A stretch of DNA of 64,000 bases from Cymodocea nodosa (Eukaryota > Streptophyta > Magnoliopsida > Alismatales > Cymodoceaceae), in assembly GCA_036874045.1 (NCBI GenBank), contig CM072343.1, forward strand, positions 6,034,001 through 6,098,000, given 5' to 3'. Position numbers and translations under genes: made by a program. Below are positions 57,977 to 64,000 of this stretch, piece by piece (the first letter of the stretch is position 1; the number at the start of each line of letters is the position of its first letter). The notes under the pieces were generated by a model that ran no database searches, was not told where the DNA came from, and was given only the letters and a program-made list of their open reading frames with translations.

Positions 57977-60266
57977 ATGTTGCTGTTACAACCTACAATG
58001 ATGGTCTCCAAGTTCTACAATGGTCGTGGCAGAGGAAAAGGCAAAAGCAATGGAGATGCAAAAGGAAAAGAAATAGATACTGATGAAGTTCCACATGCTT
58101 GGTTTAAGAAAATACTTCAAGTGGACAAAAGGTTAGCAGAAATTTATAGTGATTACTTCTTTTCTAAAGAAATACTAGATGAAGTTAGACAAGAACTTCA
58201 AAATACAGATATAAATATTAAGTACATGGGAATACAAAATAAATATGACAAAGAATATAGAATGAAGTGTGCTGAAATTGCATTTTTAGAACAGTATGCA
58301 AAATATTTGGAAAAAGGTGTAGGTTCATCAAATAGAATTCCTAAAATACCTAAAACGGTACAAAATTACATGCATTTGAGGAAGAACATGAATCTACTAT
58401 ACCTACTCCTTTGTATTCAAAAGAAGTAGAATCAAATATTGTTATAGATAAAAGAAAAGTTGAAAGTCTTTGAAAGGCTATAGCAATCGAAAGTGCCTTT
58501 GAGGAATTAAAGTAGAAAACTTTTATGGAGCAATTTGATAAGAAAACAGCAATACTTGAAAAAGAGAAACAAAAATGTTATCGAAGAAGGAAAATTAGAA
58601 AAATTGTGTTTGAGGAAACAAAGTCTACTGGAAAAAGAAAATCAGATGACCATTTATTTTCTAAAGGCAATGTATATCTAGACATTGTACCTTATAGTGC
58701 ATCTGATAAACTCATCAATTCCGAGCATACTGAAACTAATAACGACAATGAGACTTTATTTTCTCTTGCTAGAAAACTTGAGAAAAAATCCAAGTCAAAT
58801 ATGAGCTCAAGTTTTTCTATTAGTACAAGTCCTAATGATGTAGAAATTGAAAAATTAGAGCATCAGGCACCTGACATTGAACAAGTTATTGCAGATATAA
58901 TTGATAATGTTGAGGCAATAACTAGTTCATAGGTTGAAATGTCTGAAGTAGCGGATATTGAAAAAGTTAAGACTCTAGAAGAGCTAAATGTCTATCAGCC
59001 TTTTTCAGAATCTATAGAAGCAGAGTTTGAGAATTCACAGCATGTATTAATGGAAATATCTGTTGAACAAAATGAACAATTACAAATAGATACACCAACT
59101 GTAGAATTTGTGGAAAAATTGAACTCTGAAGATTCTATAGAGACTGAACAAATGAATGTTGAGCTTAATGAAGATGTTCCTTACAATGTTGAAGTTGAAG
59201 AATCAAGCTTACCTGAGCAACTTCAAGAAAATATTTTTCCAAAGGAACAACATGACATTCATTTTGAAGAAGAGATTCCTGAAGATGAACTAAACTCTGA
59301 ATCACGGCTTCAAGTATCACCTTCTTTGTGTACAGTACTACAAATTCAAGGTAATTCAATTCATTTTAGATCTGAGGAAACATTACAGAAATACAATAAT
59401 TTGATTATGTGTCAGATTCTGCATGCTCATCCAATAAAATTCAGAAATTTAATGGAAATAAGAGATCTATTTGAGTTTCAAGGCCTCATTCAATTCTTGC
59501 CAGTTAGAACAAAATGGAAGCAATACAAAGAGCTTATTGCAGCTTTTTATAGCAATCTGGTCAAGAATGACAACATATTGAAAACTCAAATAAATCAACA
59601 AGAGTTCACATTGTCTCCTGAATTAATTTTTGAAGTTTTGGGATTGAGGAATGAAGGTGTTGTTGTAACTAACAGATTTGATATAATTAGACAACTGGAA
59701 TGGAACATTCAGTCTTTATCAAAAATTCCAGATGTATATACTAAACTGAGATTAATGGAAAATCTGAATGTAGAGGCAAGGTTTATTGCAAATATATTGC
59801 ATGCAAATTTATTTCAGAGAGTCGGACACAATATGGAAATCGGTAGAAGTTGTTTATATGCAACTTATAGCCTATTGAAGAGAATTCAAATCAATTGATT
59901 TGATGTTTTCACTTCTCAACTACAGCATATGAGTTCAAAGTTATTTTATGGTGATGTTGTATGTAGACTCATTGCAAGCCAATTGAATTTATCTGACTGG
60001 CCCTTTGAAAGTAAAGGCATGAGAGCTTTTAGTGTCAAAGATTTGCAAAAATTTCAGGCCATGCATCAACCTCAATGACAACAACAACAACATGATTGTA
60101 TAGAACATATACAACCACAACAACAAGTTATTCAGTTACAGCAGAACAGCAACCCTAGCTACCTCTTGACTTAGATGCAGTGCTTAACGACATCAGAAAT
60201 GATATTAGGCATCTAGGAGATAAAATATGTAATGCTATAAGTGATATACTTAAGAGGGGTCATTAA
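57977..60266 (+). pseudogene. Copia-2 third ORF (plant transposon protein family)
   Basis: Opens at 57977 or, more likely, at the Met before VSKFYNGRGRGKGKS near 58013. An Arg-Gly-Lys-rich start is followed by a helical region, a frame change near 58430, and an acidic linker. A stop lies at 58930-58932. The conserved domain (59340-60060) contains LFEFQGLIQFL, ELIAAFYSNL, ELIFEVLGLRNEGV, ANILHANLFQRVGH, KRIQIN and KLFYGDVV. TGA at 59896-59898 replaces a Trp codon. The C-terminus is glutamine-rich and ends in a helix (LNDIRNDIRHLGDKICNAIS) before TAA 60264-60266. No membrane segment is visible. It is the best-preserved copia copy of the family. Confidence 0.82.
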
Positions 60267-60441
60267 CTGTCTATTTGCTTGTTTCTGAATACAAAATGTA
60301 ATGTTTGTATTCATTGTTTGATTCATTGAACAATACATTTTTCTGTAAATGTTTACAATTCTTATTATTGTTTACAGAAAGGGTTGTTGTAAATATATCT
60401 CTTACTACATATATTATCTGTAATTATCTTTTTGATTAATA
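60267..60441 (+). other. Copia-2 3' noncoding region
   Basis: AT-rich sequence between the third ORF and the purine tracts; no gene seen. Confidence 0.6.
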
Positions 60442-60769
60442 ACAAAAAGGGGGAGAAATGTTATAAAAAGATGATTATGATTTTAATTGCATATATTATA
60501 AAGGGAGATGATATTTAAATGGTTATTGTAATCTGACAAATGATTATATAATGAAAGGGGGAGAAATGATACTTATATAATTATTGACATCTAAAAGTTT
60601 TATTTCTGAGAGTGATTTTTACACAAACAATAGAAATAAGCTTAAGTGAACTTAAGTCAACAAACTTATTTGTTGAATTAAAAGTTAACCTAATGAAGGT
60701 GCTTTGTTGAGTCAAACATATTTCATAATTGATTTATTATGGTTTTGCCATCATCAAAAAGGGGGAGAT
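60442..60769 (+). other. Three polypurine tracts before the copia-2 3' LTR
   Basis: AAAAAGGGGGAGAAA (60442-60457), GAAAGGGGGAGAAA (60553-60566) and CAAAAAGGGGGAGAT (60755-60769, abutting the LTR). This is the Sirevirus multiple-PPT pattern. Confidence 0.9.
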
Positions 60770-62327
60770 TGTTGAGTATTTTGTTTTGATGATGTGTGCT
60801 GAATGAAAATAATCATATTTGCTCAATTACTATTGCTTGTGAAAAGAAATTAAAAACATCAATTAATACAGAAAAAGCTTACTGATATAAATACTTGTCT
60901 ATATTGGATCTGAAATTATACTATTAAATAACTAGTCGTTTCATTGCATTAATTTCTCATGTAACTAAACATTAAGTTAACGTGTATTTTTTATTGAAAA
61001 CCATGATATGTTTTAAAGTTATATCTTCTGTATCATGATCAATGCACGTTTAGACAACTTGTTAAGTTAGAGTGTTATTTGTATAGAAGTCACATGAGAA
61101 CTCATCGAGTTAGAGGCTTAAAGGTTAAAATAGGTCACGTGAGAACTTGTTAAGTTAGTGTTGTACACGTGGTGAAATTATAAGTTATGAATGTTATATT
61201 GTATCACGTGAGGTGCACATGTTTAACTCGTTAAATTAACATAACTAAACGTGTTGAGTTGCTATATTGAACACTAAGGCAACACATTAGGTTAGCATTA
61301 TAAACTTAAGTTGTTATTTTTGCACATGATAAAATTCTTATTATAAAAATATTTGTTTATTACTAGTTCGTTGAGCTATCTGTAACACAATGGAGATGGT
61401 TCATTGAGTTATCGTAACACCATGGAGATGGTTCGTTGAGTTAGCGTAACACCATGGACTTAGTTCGTTGAGTTAGCTACAGTACTTGTCAAGTGAAATG
61501 GTACATGAAGAACTCGTTAAGTTAATATCTACTTGTGTTACTCATTTAGTTAACATTAAAGTAGTGACTTCTTATTACACTTGATGAAAAATTTTGGAAG
61601 AGAAAGTTTATTTTGTAGAAAATTTTTCAAAGATCCAAGATTGATGATTAAAGAAAATTCGAAATGTAAACGTGGGTCAGAACATGTGTGTTTCGATGAA
61701 GGAAAAAGAAAAGACGTGAAGAAGTGGAAAACTAGTAGTGATTAAATGTGGAGGATATGCATGAAATTAACATACAGTATAAAAGGCATAGAGTTCTTGT
61801 TGATCAAACTATCCCTACACATCAAACGAAAAATCTTTTCAGGGATCCAACTATCCCTGCACACCAAAAGAAAAATCTTTTTCAGGGATCAAAAACACTC
61901 TTCGAGGAAAAGCTATAAGTTGGAAGAAAGTTCAATGAAGTAGAAAAAGGTAATATATAAGTCACTGAAGATTTAAAGTATTAGAATAAAGCAAATTTGG
62001 TGAAGTAGAGAAAGACAAGATATTCGTCATTGAAGAATTGCTAAAGAAGAAGAAATATCTCAAATAGGGAGAAATGTTTTAAATTCCGCAAATTAGTTTT
62101 CTCTGTTTGTAGTTATGAAATTGTATAGATAAAACATGGTATCGAAATATAATTGCATCTACAATTTCTAAGGAGAATTGAATTGTATATTGTAATTGAA
62201 ACCTTGAATAAAAATGATTTTATGAAAACAGTGTCTCGACTTATTTTTACGTATTGAAGTTTCAATTATAATCGAAAAAAGTTGAAAAACCCAATCACCC
62301 CCTCTTATGTAGCCATACGATCCTACA
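60770..62327 (+). repeat. 3' LTR of copia-2
   Basis: 1558 bp, collinear with the 5' LTR with scattered substitutions and small indels. It is followed by the second AACAT. Confidence 0.94.
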
Positions 62328-62332
62328 AACAT

Positions 62333-62864
62333 ATATGAGAAGCCATCAGCCACCAACAAGGTATTTCTCATGTGTAGATTATTTAATCTGAAAATGCATG
62401 AAAGTGGAAATGTTACAGACCATGTTAATGAGTTAAATACTATTTTGAATCAAGTACATTCAGTAGATATAGTATTTGATGATGAAGTCAGAGCCTTGAT
62501 TTTATTATCCTCATTACTAGAAAGTTGGTCTCCTATCGTGACTGGTGTAAGTAGTTCACTAGGTCATGAGAAGCTCAAAATGAGTGACATACGGGATTTA
62601 ATTTTGAGTGAGGACATTCGTAGAAAAAGTGAATTGTTAGCTTCAACTTTTGCCCTTAGTGTTGAAAGTAGAGGGAGAAGTAAATCAAAACAATTTAAAT
62701 CCAAAGGAATGTCAAAGTCCAAAGGTACCAGTAAAGTGAGATCAGGTATCAAATGCTGGAATTGCAATCAATGGGAGCACTTCAAGTCACAATGTAAGGC
62801 TCCCAAGAAAGACAACAAAAGGAAGGAATCAAAAGGAGCAGGTGCAAATGTAGTCACTATTTAG
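62333..62864 (+). pseudogene. Copia-D gag, distal part
   Basis: The frame continues from 49409 after one copy of the TSD: FLMCRLFNLKMHESGNVTD, then LLSSLLESWSPIVTGVS, typical of UBN2-type copia gag. A zinc knuckle CWNCNQWEHFKSQC keeps the CCHC ligands. The frame ends at TAG 62862-62864, where sequence changes to an Athila-LTR-like fragment, so protease and pol are missing. Confidence 0.88.
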
Positions 62865-63099
62865 AATGAAAAAGTGCATAATATTAACAGTTAAATGATG
62901 GTTAATCGCATAAGATTTAGCTTATCATATGAGAATTAAGCCATTATGTTATAATTGCACTGTTATATGCTTTAATGAAAGAATCTACATAATTTCAAGG
63001 AATTAGCATTAATTTAGTATATTTCTGAACTATCATTAAATTGTAGGCTATTTTATTCTTTAGTATCCAAATTTTCTGTTATTTCGGAGAGTTATATTG
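62865..63099 (+). repeat. Athila-LTR-like fragment
   Basis: Starts TTAGAATGAAAAAGTGCATAA, matching bases 3 onward of the gypsy-1 LTR in element sense, and continues for about 235 bases. Its last 100 bases are closer to the copia-1 spacer near 8670-8810 than to the gypsy-1 LTR. It is interrupted by a family-C LTR. Confidence 0.75.
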
Positions 63100-64000
63100 T
63101 GTAGGATCGTATGGCTACACAAGAGGGGGGTGAATTGTGTATTTTTAATATTTTCTGAAATATAATTGAAACTTTAAAACTCAAAAACAAGTCAAAAAAT
63201 TATTTTCATAAAATCATTTTTATTCAATGTTTCAATTACAATATACAATTCAATTCTCCTCAGAAATTATAGATGCAATTATATTTCGATACCATGTATC
63301 ATCTAAACAATTTCATAACTACAAACAGAGAAAACTAATTTGCGGAATTTAAAACTTTTCTCCCTGTTTGAGATCTTTCTTCTTCTTCTTTTTCTTCTTC
63401 AGCAATTCTTCAGTGACGAATATCTTGTCTTTTCATGCTTCACCGAATTTGCTTTCTTTTGATACTTCAAATCTTCAATGACGAAAATCTTACCTTTTTA
63501 TGCTTCACTGAACTTTCTTCCACTTGAGAGATTTTTTCCGAAAAGGTGTTTTTGATCCCTAAAAAAGATTTTTCTTTTGGTGTGCAGGGATGGTTTGATC
63601 CTTAAAAAGATTTTTCGTTTTGTGTGCAAGGATAAATTGATCAACGAGAATTCTATGCCTTTTATATTCTATCTTCATTTCATGCATATCCTTCACGTTT
63701 AACCACTACCAGTTTTCCACTTCTCCACGTCTTTTCTTTTTCCTTCATCGAAACACACACTTTCTAACCCACATTTATATTTCAAATTTTCTTTAATCAT
63801 CAGTCCTAGATCTCTGAAAAATTTCCTGCAAAATAAACTTTCTTGTCCAAAAATTTTCATTAGTGTAATAAGAAGTCGTTACTTTAACGTTAACTAAATG
63901 AGTAACACAAGTATGTATATATAACTTAACGTTTCTAACTTAACGAGTTCACCATGTGCCATTTCACGTGACAAGTATTGTAGCTAACTCAACGAACTAA
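63100..64000 (-). repeat. Family-C copia LTR, cut by the window edge
   Basis: From TGTAGGATCG onward this matches the solo LTR at 5388 in the same orientation (end of the LTR first). The candidate duplication before it is TATTG (63095-63099); its partner lies outside the window. It may be a solo LTR or the 5' LTR of a minus-strand element. Confidence 0.9.

Larger units (their letters stand above)
49410..62327 (+). mobile_element. Copia-2: full-length Sirevirus-like Ty1/copia, family C, 12.9 kb
   Basis: LTRs at 49410-50988 and 60770-62327 (TGTTGAGTAT...CCTACA) are flanked by the 5-bp duplication AACAT (49405-49409, 62328-62332). The order is PBS, gag, PR, INT, RT, RNase H, spacer, third ORF, three purine tracts, LTR. 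It is inserted in copia-D gag. Stops, frame changes, a damaged protease site and a deletion in the integrase zinc region make it non-autonomous. It is related to copia-1 in gag, pol and the third ORF, but its LTR belongs to another family. Confidence 0.95.

Overview
This is a 64 kb piece of a plant nuclear genome made almost entirely of nested LTR retrotransposons, with one recognisable host gene. The evidence for a plant is the set of Sirevirus-type Ty1/copia elements (iMet-tRNA primer sites and repeated purine tracts before the 3' LTR), Athila-type Ty3/gypsy elements (Asp-tRNA primer sites), an F-box-like pseudogene, and a GT47 exostosin-family glycosyltransferase gene with plant introns. 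The host gene has GC-rich coding exons in a very AT-rich setting, which hints at a monocot; that is weak inference.

Nest 1 (1-37462). A broken Athila-type element (gypsy-2, + strand, 32476-37462) was entered in its RNase H region by a Sirevirus-type copia (copia-1, family A, + strand, from the left edge to 32475). Copia-1 was itself entered twice. A solo LTR of copia family C (- strand, 5388-7130, TSD TCATG) sits in its RNase H. A complete 18.8 kb Athila-type element (gypsy-1, - strand, 11659-30428, TSD ACGTT) sits in its third ORF. Gypsy-1 carries a 3.49 kb internal tandem duplication and an F-box-like pseudogene.

Middle (37463-45985). This holds unassigned AT-rich DNA with a possible copia relic, the GT47 gene (39816-41771, four exons, one apparent 1-nt deletion), a pyrimidine-rich tract, and a decayed region with two families of degenerate tandem repeats.

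Nest 2 (45986-64000). A truncated family-A copia (45986-47886) is followed by an Athila-type LTR fragment. Then comes a third copia lineage (copia-D), whose gag is split by a full-length family-C Sirevirus-type element (copia-2, 49410-62327, TSD AACAT). The window ends with an Athila-LTR-like fragment cut by another family-C LTR (- strand, 63100 to the edge).

The most interesting theme is sequence sharing between two superfamilies that should be unrelated outside pol. The copia elements and the Athila elements here carry homologous third ORFs, homologous noncoding spacers with purine tracts, and a near-identical stretch of about 105 bp inside their LTRs. All coding regions of the mobile elements contain stops or frameshifts, mostly explicable as C-to-T changes, so none looks autonomous now.
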